Assembly: GCA_037074705.1 (NCBI GenBank)
Contig: CM073590.1
Coordinates: 179,691,246-179,755,245 of the forward strand
From: Zhengitettix transpicula
Lineage: Eukaryota; Arthropoda; Insecta; Orthoptera; Tetrigidae
Length of the DNA: 64,000 nucleotides
Direction: 5' to 3'
Shown in pieces: positions 32,901-47,900 of the stretch (its first letter is position 1; every line of letters starts with the position of its first letter). The notes below the pieces were generated by a model that saw only the letters and a list, made by a program, of their open reading frames with translations, was not told the DNA's origin and made no database searches. Made by a program: the position numbers and the translations under genes.

Positions 32901-35900
32901 ACTGTCCTCAAAAAGGGAGCTGAGATCCATAAAATTTTGAAATTCTATTTCGTCCCTGTTTGTCTGGACCAAATGTTGATTTCAGGTAAGTCATGTGACA
33001 GGCCAAATTAATTAACACATTTGGATCAGCATGCTGCCTCTTTTCATATCAACATGTGTTATATATAACATATATATGGGTACACATTTCAGCCCTTCCA
33101 TCCTGATGAAGGGGGCTCAGGCCCTTGAAAATATGAAATATTTTTACTCCACACCCTGACTGGACCAACTGTTAATTTTAGGTAAGTCGACTTCACTGTT
33201 TCTCTTTCCTATCCAAATGTGTTATTTAATTTGACCTTTTCACATTTTTCTTAAGTGTTTCATATATGTATATATACACATTTGGATAGGAAAGAGAGAC
33301 AGGATAGCCAACTTACCTGAAATCAACAGTTGGTCCAGTCAGGCTGTGCAGAAATAAGAAACAAATTTTCAAGAGCCTAAGCTGCCTTCTTCAGGTTGGT
33401 AGGTTAAGAAATTTTAAGCTGCACATAATTTTCAACAGTATTTACAAACTGTTGAAATTATTTCAAATTTTTAACAATAAAAACATTTGCATTCCAGTAT
33501 TGTCTGTTAGTAAAGTGTCTAACCTATTTGCTAATGCAATCTTAGTAAATATTTTGCAGTGATAATTAATACATACTATAAGGCACATACAGCAATATTT
33601 AATTGATAAACTGTTTTAAATAATTTATACATATAAAACAAAGGTAAGCATTGACGTTTTTATAACTGACATTAAAAATTAATAATATGTAATGGTCAAA
33701 AACTCAGTTAAAAATTAGTTATACACAAATAAAATGATTTGCACATATGCTAAGATTACACTGTTTCTTCCACAAGATTGTAATCACAATGTGTGTGCAT
33801 GTAATTTTGTTTATCAAGAGGAAAGAATAATGTTTAAGGCTGCTTGACATTATTTTCATACCGTATTTTTGGCTTTATCATCAAAAAATTTGCTGACATA
33901 TTCATAACCAACAGCAAAACTTAGGGAACTGCTCGTAGTAAAAACACAATCTCTCCATCTGAAAATGAAAGCATATTAAGGTTTCAATTCACCTATATAT
34001 TTAATAAAGACTTTTTAATTATTATTTGTAATTTTTTTATTATTTGTGTATTATAGTGAAGATAAGAATACACATAGTTATTTTTAATATAAAATAAAAC
34101 AACCTTTCTACATTTTAAATTTCTTAGACCCTTTAATGCAAAATAGAAATATTAACAAAAGATAACAAAGTTTATGGCTATACGGATAATTATATGAATT
34201 TATAATAACAATACCCAGATATGTACTTTTCCATGTCATCAGAGTATTAAAATGAAAAGAATCTTAAATAAAAGTTTAACTAAGAACAGTTATGATTAAA
34301 CTAAGTAAAACAAACAATGGCGGCTCATGGATATGTGCTTATGTTCTACAGCACATAAATAAATTAGGAAGAATTAATTTTTCTTAATTGTAAGAATATT
34401 TATAACAACTGTGTTTTAACACTGTGAATTTCTGCTTCGATTTCAAAAACTTTAAACTGCCTGATATGTGGCACACATGCTCCCACTAATACAGCCAGCT
34501 GACTATCTCTATGCTACCCATGGTTCTGTAGAATATCGCTTTGGAATGAGAAATTTGCAATGCAGTATTCTGTTTCACCATCTTTACTATACATATATGT
34601 CCATAAATTGCCTCCTTTCAGTCCTGTGGACCAGACAGAACAGACAACAGTGCCATAATGTGTTGCTCATTTAGTAAAATTAACTTTATTTAAAATATGT
34701 ATGAAACACAAATACTCTCATGTTAGAAATGTGTGGGAACTTGGTGCTAAATTATTCCACTATTAAAAATTAGACACTATTGGAAACTAAGCAGATGAAA
34801 TTATAAATGTAGAATATTATGGGTCAGTTAATTTGCAAAAGAATATTGGCAACTCTATTGCTGTTGTAGTATTATTAATATTTTATACAGTTATCCTCAT
34901 AAATATTGTTCCTTGGGATGATGTAGCACCAACGAAAACAACTCACGAGCTGCCACTGAAAATGCACATAATATAAACTCACAAGCTTCCACTGAAAATA
35001 ACAGAAAAACAACTCTTAATTTATATATATGAATAGAAATTATAACACTAAAGCTCAGCAAGAATGTTTGGTACAATTAAATTCATGAAGTAAGATACAA
35101 AAAATGGGACAAATGGAAATCGAACCCAGGACCACAACTACACTGTAGCTGTACCATCTGAGCTACCCTGTAGAGTCTTAATTTTAAAGTTTTCTCATTC
35201 AATATAAAATTAATTGTTGTAATAAGTATTTTATGGATACTCACTTATCTAAGTAAAGATGAAAAAAATACATGAAACAAAGGAACACAGTAGAGAAAAA
35301 ATACAAGGGACAAGACAGAGAAGCCAGATAGGTTTTCTGATTGAAGTTGATGATTATTGTTGACAAGCATTTGTAGTTCTGATTGAGAGCATATGCAGTT
35401 TTGAATATTTAGTTATTAAAAGTTTATGAAGTGAAGGAACACACACAGACTAAATTTGTTACTAATTTTAGCTGCTTCAAGCTATTAATAATATGTATTG
35501 TTGTGAATCACTCAGCACCTTAACAAAATAAAATTTCATACCTTGGTTGATCCTCTTTTGTACCACTCAGAACTTTATCGAATAAAAATGCAAGCTGTCT
35601 CATTTTCTGTGTCGTATCTCTACTTAGTGTCTTTACAAATCTCCAGTTCAAGTAGTTTGCTATACAGAAAGTGGGATATTATGTTTCATGTTCAAAAGTT
35701 TTACAAAACATAAGATGCATCAATATAAAATAGAACTAACTTTTGTGTATACATTACTAATAATCAAACAATCTGAAGAATATTTTCACATTTCATGCAT
35801 CAATAATGTTCTGAAACCACTGTCATCTAAATTCCTGTATGTCACACAAATTTCTTAGATTTTCACAAGAAATGGGTTAGACTAGTTTTTATTAAACTTT

Positions 35901-38900
35901 ACCACTTTTTTATTCTACCCATTCAAAGATTCTTAGTGATAAAAAACTTCCAAATGCTAATAGTTCTTACTAACTATTTACACCATTGAATACACTTATT
36001 TTCCAAAAATTCATTTACAGAGTAAGAGTGAATGTGTAAAAATTTTTGAAGCTTACTTTTGAATGCAACTGGAGTGTTTCTTAATCCTTTAATGCTATCA
36101 GGGAGATTGTTAGAAATTGTTATGTGTTTTCCTGTTGGCAACTCAGGCAAATGCCTGTGGTTCAATCACAGGGAAGTGATTACAAACCACAATCCAAGAT
36201 CTAAATTCTAGTTTATCATGTAAAAAATTTCAATTTAAAACTCTGATTTGGCTCTATGCATAATACTGCATGTTATAGTGCAACAAGAGCTGGGAGTAGC
36301 ACAGGAATTTAGTCAATATCACTTTGAACTCCTCACTCGTAAATTGTTTAACAAACATTTTGCATTTTAAATAAAATGTTTTTATGGAGAAATGAAAATT
36401 TATTTAAATTTTTATGCAATAATAAATATGTAGTTGTACAATTGCTTCATTTTTCTAATGGAAAGAAATTTATTTGGTGAAGATGTCACCTAAAAGATAT
36501 TGACAAGGCTAGTTGACGAAATGTCATGCTTAGCAAATGCTACCTGGTTGTAAACCCGAGAACATTTGCAGCAATAATTTGGTGTGTTCATACATTTATA
36601 ATTATATTGAAGTCAGATAAATAAAACTATTAAATTTATCATAATTAAGCTTTTAACCATAAGAAAAAGATTCCAATCCATGCCAAAACATCCAGTACTT
36701 TTAAATTTAAATTTTCTTAGTTTTTTCTTTATATTTTACATATGTCTATATGAAGGTAATTATAGTATTATTATTTTTAACAGATGTTAATTTCTATGTT
36801 ACAGTTATTCCTTAAGTTGAAAACTGTGCACACTGCTCTCATTCCAGTATGAAAGTCAGGCACCAAGTTAGTTGATGGCATAAATTAAAACACATTTTTC
36901 ACTTGTGGATGAGTTACATATTCAAGTAATTTAAACCTTACCAATGACTCTATTTGGAGTATTATCCAAGAGCTCTACAAGTTTAAAAAGGTAGTCCATT
37001 TCTTTAACTACAACTCTTTCATCATAACCAATTTTCACTTCAATTCCCTCAAACAAGCTTCTTATTAGTTTCAGCCATTGAATCTGAAACATATTTATTG
37101 GAGTAATCAATTTTTAACACACAATAATAATTTTGAAAAGTTAAAATTAAATAAACTTATGCCTGAGTTTACATACTAACTCTAGAATGCAGATTCATTG
37201 TATCACTGTTGTCCGTCCATTTTTGTAGTTCTCGTATCGTCATAGCATTATACATTCTGTATGCATTGCGACGCATTTCATTTGGAGACATTAACTGTAA
37301 AAAGGCATACCAAAAGGGTTATTACATTTAACTTGGATGGTAAAACAAGTAAATAACTCAGAAACTCAAGGTTCCCACAAATATTCAGTATGTGGTCATC
37401 TGTACAATGTTTTCCTATCAAATAAAAATGACATATGTTGCCATTCTAGATAGGAAACTGTCAACATTTTTGGAGATACCAAAAATCTGACTTCATCAGG
37501 ACAAAGAATGTTTGTATTTCAAACTTGTTGGAGGCACAGCAAGAAACATATTTTAAATTTTTCCTGTTTAACATGGTGGCAATGAGCCTCAGTTTCAGGT
37601 AAGCCATTAATTCACTTTCTGACTTTCCTGTGTTTAACAATTATTTTTATGTCTCATCATCCATACTTTCTTATACACAAGATAAGATTTTATTTGTCCT
37701 TTTCAAACTGTAATACACGACAATGTTTGTAGATATAGGCAAGTGAATTTGAATACAAAACATTATACCAAAAACATTCTCTGTCTCCTGCTTTTTGTCT
37801 TGTGAAGCCATTAGTAGAAAACATATTGAGGCTAGCTTTTTGCTCAGGTTTTATATATGGATGTTCAAATAAGTTTAATTTCTATTTAATATGATAATTC
37901 TGTACAAATTTAAATTCACAAAAACAGATTTACTGACTTCAATAGCAAGGATGTTTGTATAAAACTTTTTTGATATAACTGAAGGCAGTTCTACAAATTT
38001 TCGGAGGCAGGTGGCTGATGCACAGAATTGTGCAACACTCCTTCCTGAATAAAGAGGCTGAGAGCCTCCAAAAATTTGAAGAAATAGATTCGGATCCCTA
38101 TGGCTATACCATACTTCACTTTCAGGTAAGCCACAAGCTATCCCTCTTTCCTTCCCATACCAATATCACAATTATTTTTGACAATGTCATATCCTTACTA
38201 AGATTATATATATATATATAAAACACATTTATTTGTGCCTGGCTGGCATGCAGATCACACCTTCTTTCCTATTGAAGAGGATTCAGGCTCTCGAAAATTT
38301 GAAATATATTTACTGGTTAGCCCAACTGGGCCAGTTGTTGATTTCAGGTAAGTTGACTTTTATGTATCTGTTTCCTATCCAAATGTGTTATTTAATTTGC
38401 CATTTTAATATTTTCCTTAAATTTTAATAATGAAATGTGACAAAGTCAAATTGATTAATTTGTTTGGATAGAAAAGAGGGACAGAGAGGACCTGACTTAC
38501 CTTAAATCAACAGTCGGTCCAGAAACAAATATGCCATGCCCTATCCACAGTCCAACTACCCATTGATCAATATAAAAAATGTAGTCTACCCTTAACCAAA
38601 CCCTACTCTGCTGCACTATAAAACCTTAACCCATTCTCTGGCTGGCCTACACTGGATTGCAATTCAACCAAGATATAAAAAACAAACTTCTCAAAATACT
38701 AACCACCTGTCCAAGGGCTACCTCCAAACCTGTGCAAGATTCAAGAGGGTCCTTTGGTAGGAACATATGCCATGTCTGCCCTAAGCTCAGTCAAATTAGA
38801 CGTATAAAGGCCAATATGAGAAATAAATCCTGGAGTTTTGCAAATTGGCTAAGTTGATCCTTGGTATGTTAGTTTAAAGAAAATAAAAGAGTCCTGATGG

Positions 38901-41900
38901 TGTGGGGGCAAGCTTTGCAAGTCTCACATTTGTGAGAAATATGGCTAGTTTGTCAAAGCATAAGCAATGGAGTTTGGTATGCAAAATAAGAAGGGATGTG
39001 CTTGGCTGAGGTGGGGCAGGGCGGGTGGTCTGTTCAACCCAAACCAGCCTGACATCCTTAACAACTGAAGCTGATGGCCTTAGGTAAAAGCAAAATCTTG
39101 AAAATCTAATGGCTCCAAAACTACTGGTCTACCTTTATATTAAAATAATTCATGACCATATGTTAACAAAAACTAAAATGTAAATAAATCACTTTTTTAA
39201 AATTTTTTGTTACTTACTCAATCCTACAACTCTAAAACCATTGGTTTACATAAAAAAAATTAAAAAAACACTTTTGTTTTTATCAGCTTCAACTTTAATA
39301 CAAAGCTATTTTTTGCTACAAAGTGATAGTTTCACAGCTATGAGCGAAAACTAAAAACATCACCATTTAAGGCCCTCCTCCCTCTAGCTCACCACCAGAA
39401 CGGTTATTATTTTTAAACTAATGTAACAAAGATCAACTGTGCCAATTTTCAAAACTTCTGGGTTTATTTCTCTAAATTTGTCTAATTTGACTGAGCTACC
39501 TATCCTTGAATCTATTACAATCCTCTAAAATCATCCACAAATAGCCTACTACAAGACAAAGAAAACTTTAACAGAATCTACTCCCACATAATTTACCAGA
39601 TTAATTGCTGACTTTATCCTGCCTTCTTTATCAGCAAAATAAAACAATCTCTTCCTTCTTTGCACATACCAAAGTCACAACACCAACAATTTTGACCACG
39701 TCTTCACAATAACTCTCATTATACCAATTCATAAGATGCTGAACTCCATTTCTGGGAACTCTATTTCCAATACATCTTACAGTCCACAGATCAGCATTCA
39801 CCAATTAGTGCCTTTACCCAATCTCACTCACTTACTTTACTTTTAACCTTGCACCTCTAGCATGTGTGTATTGAGTATGTAATATGTATGTATGAATGAA
39901 AGTATTGAACAGATCATTATCATATTAATCATTATAACAATTATAATATTACGTTGTATCATAACTACTGCTACAATGACCAATATAACAATATTAGAGG
40001 ATGTTGAGTCCAGGGCTATGCCTAGACTGTAAGATGTGCTGGAAGGAGAGTCCCCAAAGTTGGAGTTCAACATCCGATAAGGCTTTAAGGAGGGTCAGTG
40101 TGTAGCATTGGTCAAAATTGTCAGAAAGTGGTTAAGGATGGCTGATATTTTAATCGTTTCCATCGCCATTTGTGCGATATTAGCTGTTAGACTACTGCAG
40201 TGGTTAGCAATGTGTTCAGGGAGGGGTCATTTGGTTTGGCTGATATAAAAAGCAGTACAGAGTTTGCAATTAATTTGATAGATTATGTGGGAAGAGAGAC
40301 AAGTATACTGTTTCATTATAGTCTAGAATAGATTAATATTTAATGTCTCATTGTTTATACAATCACATATAGTATTAATGCTTATTTGGAAACAGAAATT
40401 TTACTCACTTTAGCAAGCTGAATCTCAAATTCTACTATATTAAAAGCATCTACACTAATGACAGCATGATCAACAGGCATATTATTATAATCTGCTAAAT
40501 TAATAGCAGAAGCCATTATCCATTGGCGGTATGCTTCAAGTTGTTGTCCATACATGTCAGGTGCAACAAGCATTGAGCGATGCATGCCTAATGATGGTTG
40601 ATCTATCTGGAAATAAATATGAAGATAAATTTTAAAATTATTATGATATATTTATATTTTACTTCCCAACACTTATGAAACAACAATACATGTTTTTGAA
40701 AGGTGGATTTAATGCCACAAATTTTAAAGAATAATGAACATTTAAAATTATCTCTTCAAATAAACAACAATAGGGTCCAAAACTTTGGTCTTTATTCCTT
40801 AATAACCGTAACTCAAAATATCCAATTATATTTTTCTGGTACACTCACCAACCAATAAAACATTTTTAAACATAGACATGAACCACAATTTCCACTTCCA
40901 TCCACATAAAACCTAAAAAGCCATTGCATTGCATACATTGTCACCCTTCTCACACTAAGCATTCCCTTGTGTGGAGTACACATTTCCTTTACTGTGGACA
41001 ATTTAATCAAATACAAATATATATATATATATATTCTCATCCATACATATTACCTCTCCCTTTCCTTTAACTTCACTTCTGTTCTAAAAGCATATCTCCC
41101 GATCACTTTAAGACTTACAACACACCCGCAAAACAAACAAATATAAAGCCTAAAATAAAGGTATGTATACTATATTATAATTTTCTGGCTTACCAAATAT
41201 CAACAATTTGACAAGCTGAGCATGCTGTGAATCATAATCCAACAATTAAATTAAAAATCTCTTTTGACCAACTAATTGCTGATGACAACCTCTAAAATTT
41301 CTCTGAATTAACAACTGTATGTTGTATCCAGCTTTCTGGCTTATAATCTATAACACTATTTCCCATCCATACATGTCATTACTCGATTACAGCCTACTAT
41401 CATAATTGTTATAATTCAATAATGCTAACAATAAGCGGTTAAAAGAGAGGTGTGGAATATTTTTGTGAAAAAAGGCTCAGTGGAACGTGCGGCAGAGAAG
41501 ATTGTAATGGTGAATGGGAGAACAAAGATGTTATTGTTAAAGTGTGCACATGATTTCGAAGCCCTACAATCCTTATAAATTTATTTTACTATTTGAGTTT
41601 ACAACACTTATCTACGAGTTCGAGGATTTCGACAATTCGGTTGCAACAGCAATGTGTGTTTTGGACACTGCAACGAGGCTAGAACTGTGTGAGTTGGCGA
41701 GGATTATGGATTGCAAAATTAGTTGCGTGACATTAAGCCGAAAGTTTCTATGTCAAAGGGAATAATTGAACGAATTGTGCGATCCAGCTGCGCGAACTTC
41801 AGAGACACAAGATGGAGTACGTTTCGCCCGCATTACGGCCGACGAAAAAGGATCGAACGACAATAAATATAGTTCGACAACTTAACAAAGATACACGAAC

Positions 41901-44900
41901 AATATTGAGACGACCATGTGGCAAATCTGTGCCACTAATACTGCATTGGTGCAAGAATTGACAGGCAACAATCAACATGTGGACAATTTAGTGCGTTACC
42001 CGAGCTCTCGCACAATATCGCCGATTTTAGTAGTTTGGAGGACGCACTTGCTTAGTTGAGTCATCTGGAATCTACTGTGCTATTACATAGATGGACACGT
42101 AAAAGTGGCATTCGAGACAGCCCTTTCTCATTTGGTGGGTGCAGCGCGCAATTGGCGCATAATTCAAACTATCGTCGATTGGCTATCCTTTTGCACATGA
42201 TTCAAGACTACGTTCGTAAATGAGAAAACACTGGCGCAGAGGTGGAAGGATATGGAAGTAAGATAGCAAGGACAAAATGAAACCTTGCGACAATATTTCT
42301 TCGCCAAGGTGCGATTGTGCAAAGAAGCGGGCTTGCCGATTAAATAAATCGCAACTCAAGTAGCTATAGGACTCTGGTCGCATGAAATCAGCCAGACCAT
42401 TTCTACCAAAGCTTACGAAGGTGCCAATCCTGAGAGGAGACATCGAGGGCATCTAAAGTGCGAGATATTGTGTATGTCAAAAGAAACCCGATTTCATTTA
42501 CCGCGGTTTTTACGTAATATTTATAATTTATATATTAATATAATAAGTTATTTAAATAAATATTTTATCATAATATTTACATTAATTTCCATGGCCTAAA
42601 AATTTTTAAGTGACCAACCATTATGACCGTTGACAAATACCGGCCAAAAAGTTTCAGTTTAGTTGTGGTGGGGGAGTAATAATCTGTAATTTATGTGCGC
42701 GAAGTGGAGTTTCTTTTATTACATAATCCAAAGTTTTGATTCAAGGTATAGGAATTCATACACAGAACTGGCTCAGGAGGACGTGTGCTTCACTTAAGAC
42801 TTAAGAACCTTGAAGAAGCATTATCCAAAATTTGTATTCAAGGTTTCTGTTACTATACGAGTGTAGCGCTGATTTCTCAGGACGTTAGTAGTGACGTCAT
42901 ACTCGTGTAAAAAATTCAACATGGCGCCCATAGGTAAAAAATTTAGTCACACATAAAATTCTTTAATGTAACCTTGATTAGAAGTGCAGGACAATGTTCA
43001 AATATTTTATTGTGTAAAAAACTCAATTTAAGAAGAAATTTTGAGACCAAATTTTTTACAGTAATTTTTATCAGTTTAGCAATGTGAAACATCCTTTTCT
43101 TCAGAAGGAAACCTTTTATTGAAGCTCCGCCTTTTAGGCCATGAATTTGAATTAAAGATCAGCATGGAAAAATCTTGACAGGACTTGGAATCAAACACAG
43201 ATCTCCGACTAAGTACCAAGGCACTCTATCCACTGAGCCAACTCCAGGCCAGTTACATTTCTCTATCCATTGTATATATAGACGAAGCCTGGCTTCACCT
43301 ACAATTCACTGGATTACAAATTCTTCCTGGCCTATATTTTAGGGCTCATTGAAGAAATTAATGTGAATTGATACAGTGCAATGAATTAATTCAGACAAAA
43401 GGAAAGCTTCCAACAAAGTTCCGCCTATAAGCATTATTTTTTAAAAATAAAATACTAATTGAAAATATAGTGTTTCACTTACTGTAATCACACTGGTATT
43501 TGAATTTTTACGGTCAAGATACACATACATTAAAATTAAGGGTGAAATTGCAATTTTTTTGGTTAAGTCTACTAAAGTTTCTTGCCATTCAAAGCCTGTT
43601 TCATCCCAATCGTGTACAGCCATAGGCCAACCTCCCAATGAATGCAACATCTTAGTTAACAGTTTTAATCCATTTTGTTCTACAGTTTCTGAAAATTTGA
43701 AATATTATTAATTAACATTTTGTATGTTATATTATAGGAGATTATGTAAGTATATCATCATATTTTTTTAAAAATATCTATACATTTATAAAATATTTAT
43801 CAAATTATTATTAGGTGTTTGAGATAGCTTTTATAGACTTATGCTAGTTTTGCCTACAATTTTAATACCCATCTTCATCTATTTCAGTCATCCACTTTAT
43901 TAACCTTGTTTGTATAAAATAGGATTTTACTCTTATGATAAATGTATAGCCTTTGATCCACAAATTTTCATGCTTCCATGGTAGTGGTGATTTAAATTCT
44001 TCACTGAGTCACTCCAAATTATATAGTATAGTGTCATTTTTACATAAATTAAAATAATAGGCATTGAATGAAAATTATTGATCAGTCTAGGCAGTTAAAT
44101 GAAACCTAGTCTTTATTGGGGAGACGAATCGGCTGTGCTGCGTTTCAGACGCGCAAGAAGTCACCATGTCCCTGGCGTCTATTCAAAGTGATACAAGATT
44201 TTGAGTGCCGTCGAATTGGGATTCTCTAAAACATTGACGCGCAACATTGAATCTCTGCTCGAAAATGGGTCACTTTGGCTCATGCCAGCGCCCGACATGG
44301 ACTGCTCTTTATTTATTCTTTCAATATTTGGACTATTGAAGTTACTTTAAAACTAATTGAAGAACTCCAAATTAACAGCTGCTTGTGGGATGTCACAAAT
44401 ATGCACCACAGTCATTATAATAATATGAGAAATTTTCTGTCTTCAAAACGCTGAGATGGTTTCACACACGTCTGGGATAAATAAAGATTTATTTTGTTTA
44501 GAAATCTTCAACGTATACATGAGACTTGTAAGGAATCTCAAGGTAACGGAGGGTGGTATCTAGCCTCATGATAGGTGAAATTGAAATTCTTAAATTCGCG
44601 TTTTGTTTACTCAACTTGTATCCAAATTCAAAATCACTGGACGTCATCCTTGACAAATCCGCTGCCGTCTTCCAGTTTTAATTATCCAAGAGATCATTGC
44701 ATAGTAGATTAGTAACCCTGAATAGTTTCCACTTTTACTTTTTTGTTTATTTCTATTTTTAACTAGGAGTAAAAGCGAAAGAGAGAGACCCGCGTAGGCT
44801 AATTACCCAAGACATTTCGAGTATAACTGCCCCTTGCAGTGTGTACGTGACTTTGTTGCGGGGCTGTGCCTCAACAGACGCGGGACATGGAATTGGGAAG

Positions 44901-47900
44901 ACGCGCAACAAAGTTGCAGTGTGGACTAGGCATTACCTAAAGGACAAGAGTAAAATTCCCAACTATTTCTCAAAGTCCTGAGAGAGAATGTTTAAGTCAT
45001 AATTATATGTATAAATAATTTATTAAATATATAATAAATTATATATAAATAATTTGGTTTACTAACAACGAAAAAACTATTCTTCTCTTAAATGAGAATG
45101 TTTCATATTTGACCAAAAAGAAATTGAACATAAATGTTTCAACCTTGGTGTTTCTTTGTTTCACATACATTAGCTACTAGCCAGAGTATTTATTTAAATT
45201 AATCCGAAGTAGGAATTGATTCCACACTAACCTTTTTGTAAACATTTCATTTAGGCAGCATTAATAACGCCAGTGCTAGGAACATTTACCCATTTACATT
45301 CTCCTCTCCGACCTAACCCCTAACTTCAAATAAACAAGGATGATGACTAACGGCGATATTTGGAGATTCTCCTACTACATAAAATAAAAGTGCCTAAAAA
45401 TCACGACGAATTAAAACAGCAAAAAACACTCGCAAACTTAATAAAGTCTAAAAATACTCCCAGTACCTTAAGGGAGTAAAGAAAGACAATCTTTAAACTA
45501 AACAGCGACCAAATATAGAACCTTTTCTCAGCCACGTCAGCTTCCATGAGGAGGAACATAAAACTTCATTAATCACCATAGTTAAAGCGAGAATTAAACT
45601 CAGAGATTCCAATAGCCCCAGAACCAACACTAATATAGATCTTATTTGCATTACTTTTTATGTAAACCCCTTCCACCACCACCCATACAGTAAGGGTGTT
45701 TGCCTCTCTTGCTTTTGGAGTTGAAATTAGACACTTAAAAATTCTAGAATAAGACAATCAAATTAAGCGACTCCGAGATAGCTAATAATAGCCGTTTAGG
45801 AAGGTTTTTAAATAACACCCCTCCACCATTAGCTTCTCAGTGTTTGTTTCTGTATCGCAAGTAACAAGTTCGGTAGAAATAAGTCATCGGATTTAAGATT
45901 GATAACGGAAATTTGTATCGCCCCCTTCCATTCCCACTCCTAGGGGCTGAGCTACATCTTAACCAGTATGGTAAATGTCATCTATAACCCTGGATTCGAC
46001 ACCAATCTCAGTTCTGCGTTTTTTATTTAACGGCCCTCCACACCCTCCCTTAGTGGTGCTGACTTCCCATTAGGGATTGAGTATACACTAAAACATCTGA
46101 AGAAGAAACTATTAATCTCATCGACCCCGAAAACTAAATATTCAAGGCTAAAAACGGCCGTTTTAGTATGTTTTAAAATCCATCCCCCACACGTCATCGA
46201 CACCGAAAACTAAATACTCGAGGATAAAAACGGCCGTTTAGTATGTTTTAAAATTCATCCCCCACACGTAGGGGCTGAACTACAACTTAACTAACATAGT
46301 GACTTTTATTATTGAACTCATTTATTCCAATAACCTTATATTTGACACCAATGTCGGTTGTATCGCGTTATTTTTATCTAACGCCCCTGCACCCCTTCCT
46401 TTTTGGTGCTATAAGAGGTTGAAATTATACACTAAATACATCTGGATATAAACTATTAATCACATCGACCCCGATAAGTAATTAATGAGAGCTAAGATCG
46501 TTCGTTTTAGTATGTTTTAACATTTCACCTCCATTCACCCCTTGGAAGTTTCTTAGCGCTTCGAAAACCCGACAGAAACCTTAGTAGGGGTGCGCACAAC
46601 TCACCAAGTTTCAGAGCAATAGAATGAATAGTTTAGGAGCGCATAGAACACACACACACACATATATATACTATCTGGGAGGCTGGGTTGTCATATATCC
46701 ATAAGCCCCGACTTGACTCCAATCTCGGTTGCTATTTCGCCTTTGCAAAGTTGAATTTTTCTTTCAGGTAATCTTGCCTTTTCTGTGCTTCCGAACATCA
46801 TGATCAGTACGCCAATTCACTACTTCTAAAGTTCTTTACTCCAAGGAATATACAGTGAAATAGTCAGCAGCAGGTTTATCAATTCAAACAACCTAAATAT
46901 GTTGCATACGTAGATTATTCGCAACCTTTATTGCCTCTGCTTTGTAAATCTTTTCTTTGTAAACTTGCTTTATTTTCGATAAAAATTCTACCCTCCTACT
47001 GTGGGTTAAACAAAAACTATTTATTAGACACAAAAATCGGCCGGTTAAATTGTTTGAAAATTACTACCTCTTCCCACCACCGCACGTTGCCCAGGTTTTC
47101 ATAATTAAACTCAGAGACATCCATAACCAAGGATTTGACTCGAATCTCGGTTGTTTTCGCGTTTTTTTTCTTTTTCGCCCCCCCCCCCCCCCTAAGCGTG
47201 CTTCCATCTCATGCCGAAAGGAGTTGAAATTATACGCCAACAACATCGGTATAAATACTAGCAATCCAGAAATATTTAATCAACGGAAATTACGACAGTT
47301 TAACATAATTTAAAATTTCCACTCCTGCCCACATCCGCCCCTGAGGATTAAACGGCATGTTAAATGTTATAATTAAACTCGGCGACATCCATAACTCCGG
47401 ATTTTTACTCCAATCACGGTAGTATTAGCGTTATTTTCGTGTAACCCCCCCCCCCCCCGATAAGAGTGCTCCTTTCACATGATGTTGTTTGGGGTTGAGA
47501 TAAGAGATTCTAGGAAGTTAAATCTCCTATAGTGACAACTGGGAACAAAGGAAATTATGTAACTACCAATCAAACAACATTAAATCTCCAATTTATAAAT
47601 AATACAAAACTTGATTAAAAGTTCTGAATGTGCCTGATAACTACTTGAACTATGAAAACAATGAAAACATAATAATAATGTAGAACAAGCTATAGGATCA
47701 GATAATTTAGTTTAGTAGAACATAATTTTGTTACCAACAGAAATACTATTTAAATGAATTTAAAATCTAGTACTAAAAAACAAAACTAATATAAATTATT
47801 TCATTTTAGAACCATATAGAAAACAATGTGGTTAAATAAAACAGCTAGTTCAAATAGTTTTCAGACACCATTGGAACTTTTAATAAAGATGGTTGTATTT

